Below, in pieces: positions 35,697 to 44,373 of a stretch of DNA of 64,000 nt. The position numbers and the translations under genes were made by a program. Below the pieces are notes generated by a model. It had not been told where the DNA came from. It saw nothing but the letters and a program-made list of their open reading frames with translations, and made no database searches. How positions within the stretch are numbered: the stretch's first letter is position 1; the number at the start of each line of letters is the position of its first letter. The DNA lies in NCBI GenBank assembly GCA_903880015.1, contig CAIRNS010000001.1:59413-123412 (forward strand), given 5' to 3'. This stretch comes from an uncultured Elusimicrobia bacterium. Its GTDB lineage: Bacteria; Elusimicrobiota; Endomicrobiia; Endomicrobiales; CAIRNS01.

Positions 35697-36610
35697 ATAT
35701 TCTTACAACGCTCGTGCAGTATCTTGTTTTTCCAGGATTCCTTTTTCTGGCTGTTGCGGGGTTATTTGTATCATGGGCTGACCGTAAACTTGCGGCCCGC
35801 ATGCAATGGCGGGTGGGGCCGCCTCTGCTACAGTCATGGTATGATATCAGGAAACTTTTCAAAAAGGAACTTATAATCCCCGAAGGCGGTAACACGCTTG
35901 CTTTTATCTGTGCGCCGGTCATTGCATTATTATCGATCATATATGCAGGCGCGAATCTTATAATGATCTTGTTTATGCAGGGACAGATCTTCCCCGGCGA
36001 TTTATTTGTTTTTCTGTATCTTTTATCGATTCCCTCGGTATGTATGATGCTCGGGGCGTCGGCCTCGGCAAACCCGTACGCAGCGCTGGGCGCAAGCCGC
36101 GAGATGAAACTGATTTTAAGCTACGAATTGCCGCTGCTAATCAGCATTATTGTCGCCGCCCTCAAAGCACATGTCATGTCGTTGGGGTTGATCATTCAAT
36201 TTCAGATGGAACACTTGCCCGCTATCGCCTCTTTGTCGGGGGTTTTGGCAGTGGCGGTTTCTATGGTATGCATTCAGGCAAAAATGGGCATGGCCCCCTT
36301 TGATGTCAGCGAAGCGGAAACAGAACTTGCCGGAGGTCTATTTGTCGAATACTCTGGCCCTCTGCTGGCGGTGTGGAAACTGGTTAAAATGATTGCAATG
36401 ATTGTGTTTCCGCTCTTTCTGGTGCTTATTTTCTGGGCTGGCGGTTCGCTGTCACTGGTGGTTCTTAAATGCGCCGGCATTATACTTATAGCGATAATTG
36501 CGCGCATTCTCAGCCCGCGCGTACGGATTGATCATGCACTCACATTCTTTTGGCGCAAGGTGACGCCGTGGGCGATTCTCGCTCTGCTCTTGGCAATCAT
36601 AGGCATATAG
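35684..36610 (+). CDS. mbhM: Group 4 hydrogenase membrane subunit, NuoH/HycD-like (MbhM)
   Basis: Membrane anchor of 308 residues with about eight helices. SWADRKLAARMQWRVGPPLLQSWYD, split across the first loop, is the conserved contact with the hydrogenase arm, and FDVSEAETELAGGLFVEYSG is the NuoH-family signature with its acidic residues for proton movement. It couples electron transfer in the peripheral arm to ion translocation in the membrane. It overlaps the polyferredoxin gene and is followed by the small subunit after 7 bases. Confidence 0.9.
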   Translation: MEKINILTTLVQYLVFPGFLFLAVAGLFVSWADRKLAARMQWRVGPPLLQSWYDIRKLFKKELIIPEGGNTLAFICAPVIALLSIIYAGANLIMILFMQGQIFPGDLFVFLYLLSIPSVCMMLGASASANPYAALGASREMKLILSYELPLLISIIVAALKAHVMSLGLIIQFQMEHLPAIASLSGVLAVAVSMVCIQAKMGMAPFDVSEAETELAGGLFVEYSGPLLAVWKLVKMIAMIVFPLFLVLIFWAGGSLSLVVLKCAGIILIAIIARILSPRVRIDHALTFFWRKVTPWAILALLLAIIGI

Positions 36611-36617
36611 GATTTTT

Positions 36618-37037
36618 ATGGTTAACGCTTTTACCCAATCATTATTTGTATTTCATGCAGCATGCAGTCCGTGCAATAATTGCGATATCGAGATACTGGA
36701 TATGCTCGCCCCGCGACATGATGTGGAACGATTCGGTATACAGCTTGTCGGATCGCCCCGCCATGCCGATGTTCTGCTTGTTTCAGGCGCGGTCAACAAA
36801 AAGGTTGTCCATCGCATCAAACGGCTCTACGAACAAACGGCAAAACCCTGTTTTGTCATAGCCGTCGGCGGCTGCGCGTGTTCTGAAATTCTGTTTCGTG
36901 ACTCGTACAACACCTGCGGGCCGTTAGATACAATCCTTCCGGTGGATATGTATATCCCCGGGTGCCCGCCGAAGCCGGAAGCAATGATTGCCGGCATAGT
37001 TAAGCTTATGGAAAAACTCAAAGGGAAGAAAAAATGA
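36618..37037 (+). CDS. mbhJ: Group 4 [NiFe] hydrogenase small subunit, NuoB-like (MbhJ)
   Basis: Small subunit of 139 residues that binds the [4Fe-4S] cluster next to the NiFe site. The four ligand cysteines are in SPCNNCDIEIL (two), VGGCACSEI and PGCPPKPEAMI, as in NuoB-family small subunits of group 4 enzymes. It has no Tat signal, as expected for a cytoplasmic-facing complex. It overlaps the NuoC-like gene by ATGA. Confidence 0.92.
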   Translation: MVNAFTQSLFVFHAACSPCNNCDIEILDMLAPRHDVERFGIQLVGSPRHADVLLVSGAVNKKVVHRIKRLYEQTAKPCFVIAVGGCACSEILFRDSYNTCGPLDTILPVDMYIPGCPPKPEAMIAGIVKLMEKLKGKKK

Positions 37038-37474
37038 TCATTGACGATATTAAGCATTTTTTAAAAGCGCAGATTATCAGCTGTGACGAAACAAAAAAGG
37101 GGCAAGTCATTATAATGGTCGCCCCTGACGCAATTGCAACGGCAATTCCCTATCTATTCAAAGATAAATATCTGCGTTTTATGACCATAACCGGCATTGA
37201 TGTACGCCAATATTTTGAATTATCTTATCATTTCAGCGATGACGGGACCGGAACAATAATCAGTATTCGGACCCGATTAACTGACAAGTCATTCCCGCGG
37301 ATTGCATCGATAACGCATATCATTATCGGCGCTAACTGGATTGAACGCGAATTGCACGAAATGCTGGGCATTGTTTTTGAAGGACACCCCAATCTCAAAC
37401 ATCTGCTGTTGTCGGAAGATTGGCCTGCCGGCAACTTCCCGCTGAGGCAGAACGGACAATCAGATGGAAAATAA
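37034..37474 (+). CDS. mbhK: Group 4 hydrogenase NuoC-like subunit (MbhK)
   Basis: Protein of 146 residues matching the 30-kDa NuoC family: the block RIASITHIIIGANWIERELHEMLGIVFEGHPNL, in two parts, ends in the usual motif for docking on the large subunit, followed by LLSEDWP and PLRQ. It is a separate gene here, not fused to the large subunit as in HycE. It overlaps both neighbours. Confidence 0.9.
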   Translation: MIIDDIKHFLKAQIISCDETKKGQVIIMVAPDAIATAIPYLFKDKYLRFMTITGIDVRQYFELSYHFSDDGTGTIISIRTRLTDKSFPRIASITHIIIGANWIERELHEMLGIVFEGHPNLKHLLLSEDWPAGNFPLRQNGQSDGK

Positions 37475-38669
37475 GAAAAATTCTTTTATCCCTATCGGGC
37501 CGTATCATCCTTTACAAGAAGAACCTGAATTTTTTAAACTCTTTGTAGAAGGTGAACGGGTTACCGGCATTGAAATCGATATCGGATATAACCACCGCGG
37601 CATAGAAAAATTGTCCGAAGCAAAAAACTTCGAGCAAGGCGTATATGCGGTTGAACGCATATGCGGTATTTGTTCAACATCACACCCGTTCGCCTATGTC
37701 AACGCCATTGAAAATCTTGCCGGCATAGAGATCCCGGAACGGGCGAAGTATATTCGCACCTTTGTCGGAGAGCTAGAACGGCTCCATTCTCACATGCTGT
37801 GGCTGGGGCTGGTGGGACACTTTGCCGGGTACAACACGCTGTGGATGTGGACATGGAAACACCGTGAACCGGTACTGGATATATTCGAACGGATATCCGG
37901 TAACCGCCAGCATTATTCGATGATGCGCATTGGCGGTGCGCGAACCGACATTGACAGTAACGATATCCCCTGGGTACTGCAGCAAATCGACACCCTGCAA
38001 TCAGCGCTCATGATGATATTTGAAACGCTTGCCAACGATCCTGTTTTTGCCGCGCGCACCAAAGGCGTCGGTATATTGACAAAACAGGATATTCAGGACT
38101 ACGGCGGCGTCGGGCCGCTGGCGCGCGCCTCAGGCGTTGCGTTCGATGTGCGGCGCAATGCGCCCTATGCCGCGTACGGATTAGTTGATTTTGATGTGAT
38201 AACAGCTGAAACCGGCGATATTTTTGCAAAAGCGGTAGTTCGTATACGGGAGATGCTTGAATCGATCCGCATGATCCGTCAATGCATGGAACACTTGCAA
38301 AGCACTGCCGGACCATTTTTCGTCAATGTCAAAGAAATCCCGCCGGGCGAAGGCATCGGCCGTCACGAAGCGCCCCGAGGCGAATGTTTCCATTATATCC
38401 GCACCGATAAAACGAACCGACCGGTGCGCCACAAGATTCGCGCCCCGTCGTTTATGAATGTTGCCACTAACCAAAAAGCGGTAATTGGGCAATATATTTC
38501 TGACGCACTCTTGATACTGGGCGCGGTTGATCCGTGCTATTGCTGTACGGAACGCATGATAATAGTTAACAAGGAATCGCCGGATCGGATACTGACCGCC
38601 AACGATCTCTTGAAGTTATCTCATGAAAAAACAATCCGCCTGCGCAAAGAGGGGGGATATCCTTTGTGA
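37464..38669 (+). CDS. mbhL: Group 4 [NiFe] hydrogenase large subunit, NuoD-like (MbhL)
   Basis: Catalytic subunit, 401 residues. Both NiFe-binding cysteine pairs are intact: ERICGICSTSH near residue 70 and DPCYCCTER near residue 360. It is therefore a true hydrogenase and not a complex I or MBS-like relative that has lost the metal site. RGECFHYIRTD and IGRHEAPRGE are group 4 motifs. About 40 residues follow the second pair, which may be cut off by a maturation peptidase or retained; no peptidase gene was found nearby. All Hyp genes but hypB lie downstream in the same direction. Confidence 0.94.
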   Translation: MENKKNSFIPIGPYHPLQEEPEFFKLFVEGERVTGIEIDIGYNHRGIEKLSEAKNFEQGVYAVERICGICSTSHPFAYVNAIENLAGIEIPERAKYIRTFVGELERLHSHMLWLGLVGHFAGYNTLWMWTWKHREPVLDIFERISGNRQHYSMMRIGGARTDIDSNDIPWVLQQIDTLQSALMMIFETLANDPVFAARTKGVGILTKQDIQDYGGVGPLARASGVAFDVRRNAPYAAYGLVDFDVITAETGDIFAKAVVRIREMLESIRMIRQCMEHLQSTAGPFFVNVKEIPPGEGIGRHEAPRGECFHYIRTDKTNRPVRHKIRAPSFMNVATNQKAVIGQYISDALLILGAVDPCYCCTERMIIVNKESPDRILTANDLLKLSHEKTIRLRKEGGYPL

Positions 38670-40480
38670 TCGAGCTTTATCTCGGGATTCTCCTCTTATT
38701 AGGACTGATATGCTATTTGATACCGGTGCGGCACTCATATGCCCTTAAAGCTTTTGCACTACTTGGCGCTGTCTATATCGGCGCACAAATCGTACTAAAC
38801 TTTCTAACGCCGCCTCTGTCGGCTACCACTTATTTCGCCGGCGGAGCATACCCGGGGTTTTTTGCTTTGGGATGCAGCTTCTTCACTGCTGTGGTCATTA
38901 TATACTCCCTGTCTTATGCCAGATTCATTGAGGAACTCAACAAGTATTACGCATATATTTTCTGGTGCGCGGCAGTTTCCGTAGGTGCGATATATTCTTG
39001 TCATCTGATTATGTTTGCCGTCATGTGGGGTTTGTCAGGCGTTCTTGTATATCTCCTAGCCTCGCTGCAACCTCTTGCCGCCAACGCTGCAAAGAAATCC
39101 TTTATCTTCATCGGCGGCTCCGACGCAATAATTATGTTGGGCATACTCAGCGTTATTTTTTTTACCGGAACATTTACCATTGGCGCGTCCCCTATAGATC
39201 TTAATCACGCGCCGTTCATTATGCAGATTGCCTGCATCTGTTTTTGTATTGCGGCACTGACAAAAGCGGGGGCAATGCCGTTTCACACATGGATTCCTGA
39301 CTTCGCCGAAACCGTGCCGCTGAGTATAACCGCTTTTCTGCCGGCGTCCCTTGATAAGATTTTGGGCATTTTTCTTCTGGTAACCATAACAACAAAAATA
39401 TTTATTATTACCCCGCTTATAATGTATTCGTTGCTGACTATCGGTTCACTCACCATCATCGCTGCGGTGTTTATGGCTATGGCTCAGCATGATATGCGCC
39501 GCTTGCTTTCCTACCACGCAGTTTCACAGGTTGGGTACATGGTCATCGCCATCGCGTCGGGCACGCCGCTGGGGATTATCGGCGGCGTTTTTCACATGCT
39601 CAACCATACCGTCTATAAGACACTGTTATTTATGTCAGCGGGGGCCGTTGAGCATCGAACACACACCACGCATCTTGACCGCCTGGGGGGGCTTGCCGCT
39701 TTTATGCCTTTTACCGCAGCCGTTTGCCTGACCGGCGCTCTGGCGATTTCCGGCATACCTCCTTTCAACGGATTCGCTTCAAAGTGGATGATATACCAGT
39801 CCCTGATAACCGCCGCAACAGCGCAGCCATTCACCAGCGCTCGGACAATCTTTTTCCTGGGAGCTGTCATCACCGCCATATTCGGCTCGGCTTTTACGCT
39901 AGCCAGTTTTATTAAACTTATTCATGCCATTTTTTGGGGACAGAAAACCCGGACCTATGACCCCAGCGTCGTCAAAGAAGTCGGCATAAGCATGATGCTT
40001 CCGATGATGATGCTCGCACTGCTTTGTATCCTTTTTGGTTTACTGCCGGGCTCACTGGCGCTAGGCAAACTCATCAGCCCGGCCTTATCGTCTATCGGCA
40101 TTTCTATTCCACCGGTTGTCCCGTTCTGGAAAGCCGGTGCGGCAGGACTGCTCATTCTTGCCGGAGTTGCCGCGGGCTTCCTGTTATTTTTCATCACGGC
40201 GATAAAGATACGCAAAAACGGAGTATTTGTCGGGGGTGAGGTTCTGCCCCTTGAAGCCCGAGCGCCGGCGATTGATTTTTATCAGACGATTACTGATGTG
40301 CCGCTGTTGAACCGCATATATGCAATGGCACATAGAAAATGGTTTGATATATATGAATGGGGAACCAAGGGGATACTCTCCTTCGGACAATTATTGTCCG
40401 ATGTGCAAACGGGCAGCATGCATACTTATGTACTTTTATGCTTATTGGGATCAGCTCTTCTATTCGCTGCGTTATTGTAG
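38666..40480 (+). CDS. Antiporter-like membrane subunit, NuoL/MrpA N-terminal/HyfB type
   Basis: Polytopic protein of 604 residues of the proton-antiporter family. The Lys/His residues typical of the channel lie in ALTKAGAMPFHTWIPDF and LLSYHAVSQVGYM, and HMLNHTVYKTLLFM is the conserved helix. The C-terminus (YEWGTKGILSFGQLLSDVQTG) is like HycC/MbsH'-type subunits of membrane hydrogenase and MBS complexes. With the subunit at 41744 it makes two antiporter modules in one locus. It uses a GTG start overlapping the large-subunit stop, with GAGGGGGG upstream. Confidence 0.88.
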   Translation: MIELYLGILLLLGLICYLIPVRHSYALKAFALLGAVYIGAQIVLNFLTPPLSATTYFAGGAYPGFFALGCSFFTAVVIIYSLSYARFIEELNKYYAYIFWCAAVSVGAIYSCHLIMFAVMWGLSGVLVYLLASLQPLAANAAKKSFIFIGGSDAIIMLGILSVIFFTGTFTIGASPIDLNHAPFIMQIACICFCIAALTKAGAMPFHTWIPDFAETVPLSITAFLPASLDKILGIFLLVTITTKIFIITPLIMYSLLTIGSLTIIAAVFMAMAQHDMRRLLSYHAVSQVGYMVIAIASGTPLGIIGGVFHMLNHTVYKTLLFMSAGAVEHRTHTTHLDRLGGLAAFMPFTAAVCLTGALAISGIPPFNGFASKWMIYQSLITAATAQPFTSARTIFFLGAVITAIFGSAFTLASFIKLIHAIFWGQKTRTYDPSVVKEVGISMMLPMMMLALLCILFGLLPGSLALGKLISPALSSIGISIPPVVPFWKAGAAGLLILAGVAAGFLLFFITAIKIRKNGVFVGGEVLPLEARAPAIDFYQTITDVPLLNRIYAMAHRKWFDIYEWGTKGILSFGQLLSDVQTGSMHTYVLLCLLGSALLFAALL

Positions 40481-40501
40481 TTGTATAGGAACTTTTAAAT
40501 T

Positions 40502-41014
40502 ATGACCCTTATTTCCTTTATCATCTGTTTAATGATTGTTGCCGCCCTTTTTGCGATTGAATCGCGAAACATGGTAGCTTCCGTCATCTCTTTAGGCACT
40601 GTTGGCCTGGGATTATCTCTGTCATTTTTGCTTCTCAAGGCGCCCGATCTTGCCGTAATACTTCTCATTGTCGAGATTATCACCATGATAACGTTGCTCC
40701 GCGCAACCGCTGCGTTTGATACTTGTACAATACGAAGCTACGGCAGGACAACGGAATCGGCGGCTGTTCTGTTTTTGCTCTGTTTTACCGCTATTGCATG
40801 GAAAGTGTTTTCATCGCTACCACCATTCGGAGCGCCGGTCATTAAGACAGATGAGATGTTTTCGATTATCCTTTCCGGTGGCATTATTAATCGGGTGACC
40901 GCTGTTGCGCTGGGTGTCCGCTCGCTGGAAACTGTCGGTGGAATGGCAGTTCTTCTTATTGCCGCAGCCGGTGTCGCCACGGTGATGCGTGCTGCGTCAA
41001 GGAGGAAACCATGA
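40502..41014 (+). CDS. MrpA C-terminal-like subunit (DUF4040, MbhD/MbhE-like)
   Basis: Hydrophobic protein of 170 residues. The first part has LLKAPDLAVILLIVEIIT, the DUF4040 block of MbhD and of the MrpA C-terminal region; the second part, with an extra pair of helices and AVALGVRSLETVGGMAV, resembles MbhE. So the MrpA tail is coded as its own gene and MbhD and MbhE appear fused. It belongs to the ion-translocating module. The last bases overlap the mrpB-like gene. Confidence 0.82.
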   Translation: MTLISFIICLMIVAALFAIESRNMVASVISLGTVGLGLSLSFLLLKAPDLAVILLIVEIITMITLLRATAAFDTCTIRSYGRTTESAAVLFLLCFTAIAWKVFSSLPPFGAPVIKTDEMFSIILSGGIINRVTAVALGVRSLETVGGMAVLLIAAAGVATVMRAASRRKP

Positions 41015-41415
41015 ACGGGCTCAGCGATGTCGTAAAAACCGTTAGCCGGTACGCGACCGGACCGCTGGTTATCTTTGGTATATATCTTTTCACGCACGCT
41101 GACCGCAGCCATGGCGTAGGGTTTGCCGGCGGACTCATCATCGCATTGACGGTAATGATGCTGATCCTGTCGTTTGGGTGGCGCCGGGCGCAGTACACCC
41201 TGCCCCCCGTTAAGGTTCAAACCGCCGGACTTTTTTCACTGCTGGCAATGACGGCAACAATGACTGCTATGACCTATGCAAGCACCATCTGTTTTTCTGT
41301 GCCCGCGTTTATATCGTTGTATCCGGTACTAATACAAATGCTCAATGTCTTTCTTTGTCTGGGGACTGCGTTTGCTTTCATTTCAATTTTTTATGTCTTG
41401 TCGAGGGGAAAGTAA
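41011..41415 (+). CDS. mnhB: MrpB/MnhB-like subunit (MbhF)
   Basis: Membrane protein of 134 residues, about four helices. GPLVIFGIYLFTHADRSHGVGFAGGLIIA matches, in pieces, the MnhB-domain signature with its HG-GGFxGG pattern. It is part of the Mrp cation/proton antiporter module that membrane-bound hydrogenases share. AGGAGG precedes the ATG; overlaps of 4 bases upstream and 1 base downstream indicate translational coupling. Confidence 0.88.
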   Translation: MNGLSDVVKTVSRYATGPLVIFGIYLFTHADRSHGVGFAGGLIIALTVMMLILSFGWRRAQYTLPPVKVQTAGLFSLLAMTATMTAMTYASTICFSVPAFISLYPVLIQMLNVFLCLGTAFAFISIFYVLSRGK

Positions 41416-41747
41416 TGGCATTTATACTTGCAATCATATTATTTTCCATCGGACTTTACGCAGTTATCGTTAAACGCAACATAGTCAAGATTATTATCGG
41501 CATAGCCGTCATGGGATATGCGGTCAATCTTCTCATGATCATGATTGGCTACCGGGCGGATGGGACCATTCCCCTGGCATCCTACGGGGCGGGCATGGTA
41601 ACGGTTGACCCGCTAATGCAAGCGGTAGTTTTGACGACCATTGTAATCGGATTGTCGATGACGGTATTTCTGGTCGCGCTCGCCTTACGCTTATACGCAA
41701 CCTATAACACGATTGATGTTGCGGAAATACGGGAATTAAACGGATGA
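41415..41747 (+). CDS. mnhC: MrpC/NuoK-like subunit (MbhG)
   Basis: NuoK-family protein of 110 residues with three helices. The ATG at 41415 shares its A with the upstream stop and has GAGGGGAA before it; a longer frame from 41355 runs inside mnhB and is rejected. KIIIGIAVMGYAVNLLMI and DPLMQAVVLTTIVIGLS with its buried acidic residues are typical of MrpC. It overlaps the MrpD-like gene by ATGA. Confidence 0.9.
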   Translation: MAFILAIILFSIGLYAVIVKRNIVKIIIGIAVMGYAVNLLMIMIGYRADGTIPLASYGAGMVTVDPLMQAVVLTTIVIGLSMTVFLVALALRLYATYNTIDVAEIRELNG

Positions 41748-43234
41748 ATCTTTTACCTTTGCTGATCATTATTCCCTTACTGGGAGCAATCATCGTTTTA
41801 TTGATGCGTTCCTGCGCAAAACCATGGCATGATGCGGTGACATTTATTACTTTGATCGCCCTTTCAGTCATTGCCGTGCTGGTACAGACAGGCGTGGTAT
41901 CCCACGGCATGATGGTATTTAATCCTGGATCCGTTGTGCCGGGGTTAGGGACGATAGCTGTAGCCGATGGATTGACGGGATTGATGCTCATTACCATCAA
42001 TACGGTAATTACCTGCATGGTCATATTCTCTATTGACTATATAAATCGATTCGAGGATTCTGCGCTCTACTATTTTCTCATTCTCATGACTACCGCCGGA
42101 TTAAACGGCGTTCTTATTTCAGGTGATCTCTTTACCTTGTATGTCTTCATGGAGATTGCGGTCATTTCGGCGTATGTGCTCACGGCTTTTACCAACGAGC
42201 CGGAGAGTTTGGAAGCATCGTTTAAGTATGCAGTGATTGGCGGCGTTTCATCTTTACTGATCCTGTGCGCGATAGCGTTTATTTATGCTGAAACGGGCTC
42301 ATTAAGTTTTCATGAAATCGCCATAGCGTGGAACCGCCCCGAGCATTTTCTTACCGTTCTTGTCATGGTACTGCTGATTGTTGGCTTCGGCATAAAATCA
42401 ACGCTTATTCCGTTCTCAAGCTGGGTCCCAGATGCGTACACCGCTGCCCCGGCCCCGGTGGCGGGCATATTTTCCGGCGCGGTCAGCAAGGTTGTTGGCA
42501 TCTATGCGCTGATGAGGCTTCTGTATAATATTTTTGGTTTTGACGCTCACATCATGTCGGTCGTGGGGTGGCTTGCTGTAGCCTCGATAATTATCGGCGT
42601 CACGCTGGCGTTGTACCAATGGAATTTCAAACGACTTCTGGCGTATCATTCAATCAGTCAGATCGGATACATGATCCTAGGACTATCGCTCGGAACGCCT
42701 CTGGGAATTGCCGGAGGGCTTATGCACTTGATCAATCATTCGGTATTCAAGCCCCTATTGTTTTTAAATGCCGGAAGCATTGAACACACTTCAAACGCTA
42801 CAACCCTGAAGGATATGGGCGGATTGGCGCAGCGTATGCCCGTTACCGGCGCCACATCGCTTATTGCGTCACTGTCGATATCGGGCATCCCGCCCTTCAA
42901 TGGTTTTTGGAGCAAATTATTAATCATATTTGCCTGTGTGCAATCGGGTAAATTCGGTTTTGCGGTCATCGCGGTGGCGGGCAGTATTTTAACCTTGGCT
43001 TCTTTTACAAAAGTGCAGCGATATGCGTTTATGGGACCACTAAACCGTGCGGCTCAATCAATCGGTGAAGCGACCATGCTGATGCGCCTATCGATGATTA
43101 TACTGACGGTATTATGTGTAAGCATGGGTGTATTACTGCTGCCCGGGGTATACGAGGTTTTCCTTGAACCCGCTGTACGGGCACTGACTGTCGGACGACA
43201 TTATGGCGTTGCCATTGAGAAACTACTCCAATGA
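41744..43234 (+). CDS. mnhD: MrpD/NuoM-like antiporter subunit (MbhH)
   Basis: Antiporter-like subunit, 496 residues and about 14 helices. Channel motifs: TLYVFMEIAVISAYVL with the conserved Glu, FGIKSTLIPFSSWVPDAYTAAP with the Lys, LLAYHSISQIGYMILG, and HLINHSVFKPLLFL. This is the MrpD-type unit kept in all Mrp and Mbh complexes. It sits in strict Mrp order between mnhC-like and mnhE-like genes and overlaps both by 4 bases. Confidence 0.92.
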   Translation: MNLLPLLIIIPLLGAIIVLLMRSCAKPWHDAVTFITLIALSVIAVLVQTGVVSHGMMVFNPGSVVPGLGTIAVADGLTGLMLITINTVITCMVIFSIDYINRFEDSALYYFLILMTTAGLNGVLISGDLFTLYVFMEIAVISAYVLTAFTNEPESLEASFKYAVIGGVSSLLILCAIAFIYAETGSLSFHEIAIAWNRPEHFLTVLVMVLLIVGFGIKSTLIPFSSWVPDAYTAAPAPVAGIFSGAVSKVVGIYALMRLLYNIFGFDAHIMSVVGWLAVASIIIGVTLALYQWNFKRLLAYHSISQIGYMILGLSLGTPLGIAGGLMHLINHSVFKPLLFLNAGSIEHTSNATTLKDMGGLAQRMPVTGATSLIASLSISGIPPFNGFWSKLLIIFACVQSGKFGFAVIAVAGSILTLASFTKVQRYAFMGPLNRAAQSIGEATMLMRLSMIILTVLCVSMGVLLLPGVYEVFLEPAVRALTVGRHYGVAIEKLLQ

Positions 43235-43719
43235 ATAAAATAAAACTTTATTATTTTTCGGTGCTGATGTTTGTATGGATCATACTCACCTGGTCGGTGA
43301 ACCCCTATCAGTTGTTGCTCGGCGCCACGGCATGTATGTTGGTAACGCTTTTCACCAGCGGACTTATCCCGGCATCCATACAGCCATTTACAAAACCAGC
43401 AGCGATACTAATACTGTTACGGTACGCCTGCCTTCTTGCGGCCGACATGCTAAAAACAAATATCATCATTGCGGGAAGGCTGCTGCGTCAGCCAGCAAGC
43501 ACAGAGACAACGATGACCTTCCAATCAACATTGACTAATCCTCTGGCACTGACTCTGTTGGCGAACGCAATATCGCTTATTTATGACACGGCCGTCGTAA
43601 CGATGGCTGCCCGGACCGGAACGCTACTCATACACTGCACGGCAACGGAAATCGGCGGAGAATCGCCGGTACGTTTGCGCATTGAAAAATATCAGGGTCT
43701 TCTGGAAAACATATCATGA
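43231..43719 (+). CDS. mnhE: MrpE/MnhE-like subunit (MbhA)
   Basis: Protein of 162 residues of the MnhE family: two or three N-terminal helices, then a soluble part with STLTNPLALTLLANAISL and GTLLIHCTA, the conserved MnhE segment. It is a structural part of the Mrp module. It overlaps mnhD-like and mnhF-like genes by 4 bases on each side. Confidence 0.86.
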   Translation: MNKIKLYYFSVLMFVWIILTWSVNPYQLLLGATACMLVTLFTSGLIPASIQPFTKPAAILILLRYACLLAADMLKTNIIIAGRLLRQPASTETTMTFQSTLTNPLALTLLANAISLIYDTAVVTMAARTGTLLIHCTATEIGGESPVRLRIEKYQGLLENIS

Positions 43720-44051
43720 AATGCATCCGGTATATATCGATATTACTATTGGTAATCGCCGTCGTGGCGCTAATCTTTTTAACTATGGGTTCATGGCATG
43801 AACGGTGGAATTACCTGCTCATATTCAGCGCTTTTATCGCGCTGCTGCGCCTGATTATTGGACCTGCGACAATAGACCGGGTTGCTGCCATGAAAGTCAT
43901 CAGCGTTATTATCATTAATTTTTCCATCATTATGGGCGTCATGACCAACAATGATTTGTATGTTGACATTGCCATCGCATGGGCGTTTCAGGCATTTATC
44001 GGCACACTGATATTTGCAAAACACGGTGAAGGGAAGAACCTCGATGCATAA
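43716..44051 (+). CDS. mnhF: MrpF/MnhF-like subunit (MbhB)
   Basis: Small membrane protein of 111 residues, three helices. LLRLIIGPATIDRVAAMKVIS carries the Asp of the GPxxxDR motif typical of MrpF. It overlaps the previous gene by ATGA; the mnhG-like ATG lies within its final codons. Confidence 0.88.
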   Translation: MKCIRYISILLLVIAVVALIFLTMGSWHERWNYLLIFSAFIALLRLIIGPATIDRVAAMKVISVIIINFSIIMGVMTNNDLYVDIAIAWAFQAFIGTLIFAKHGEGKNLDA

Positions 44052-44373
44052 TATATTTCATATTGCCGGATATGTGCTGATAACGGTCGGCGTGGTTTAC
44101 AACCTCATCGCCGCAATCGCGGTCATGAGGTATTCTTCACCCTTGTCCCGTCTGATAGCATCCACAAAAGCGCTGGCATTCGGAACCGTGTTGGTCATCG
44201 GCGGAGCGATTGTTATAAACGGTTGGTCGGCAATGGGAGTTAAATCACTGCTCTGTCTTATTTTTGCCGTTGTTACTGCGCCGGTCGAGGCGCACGCTCT
44301 GCTCCGGTCGTGGTACAAATCGGCGGCGACACCTCTGACAACCCAGAATCGCAGGCACCATGAAACTATTTAA
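44044..44373 (+). CDS. mnhG: MrpG/MnhG-like subunit (MbhC)
   Basis: Small membrane protein of 109 residues with three helices. IAAIAVMRYSSPLSRLIASTKA matches, in two parts, the MrpG pattern of a Gly/Ala-rich helix before a R-x-x-S-P-x-x-R-x-H/S-A-x-T/K loop. The ATG at 44044 is used since it starts at the first helix; an ATG 30 bases upstream lies inside mnhF. It completes the set MrpA(split)-B-C-D-E-F-G. Confidence 0.87.
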   Translation: MHNIFHIAGYVLITVGVVYNLIAAIAVMRYSSPLSRLIASTKALAFGTVLVIGGAIVINGWSAMGVKSLLCLIFAVVTAPVEAHALLRSWYKSAATPLTTQNRRHHETI

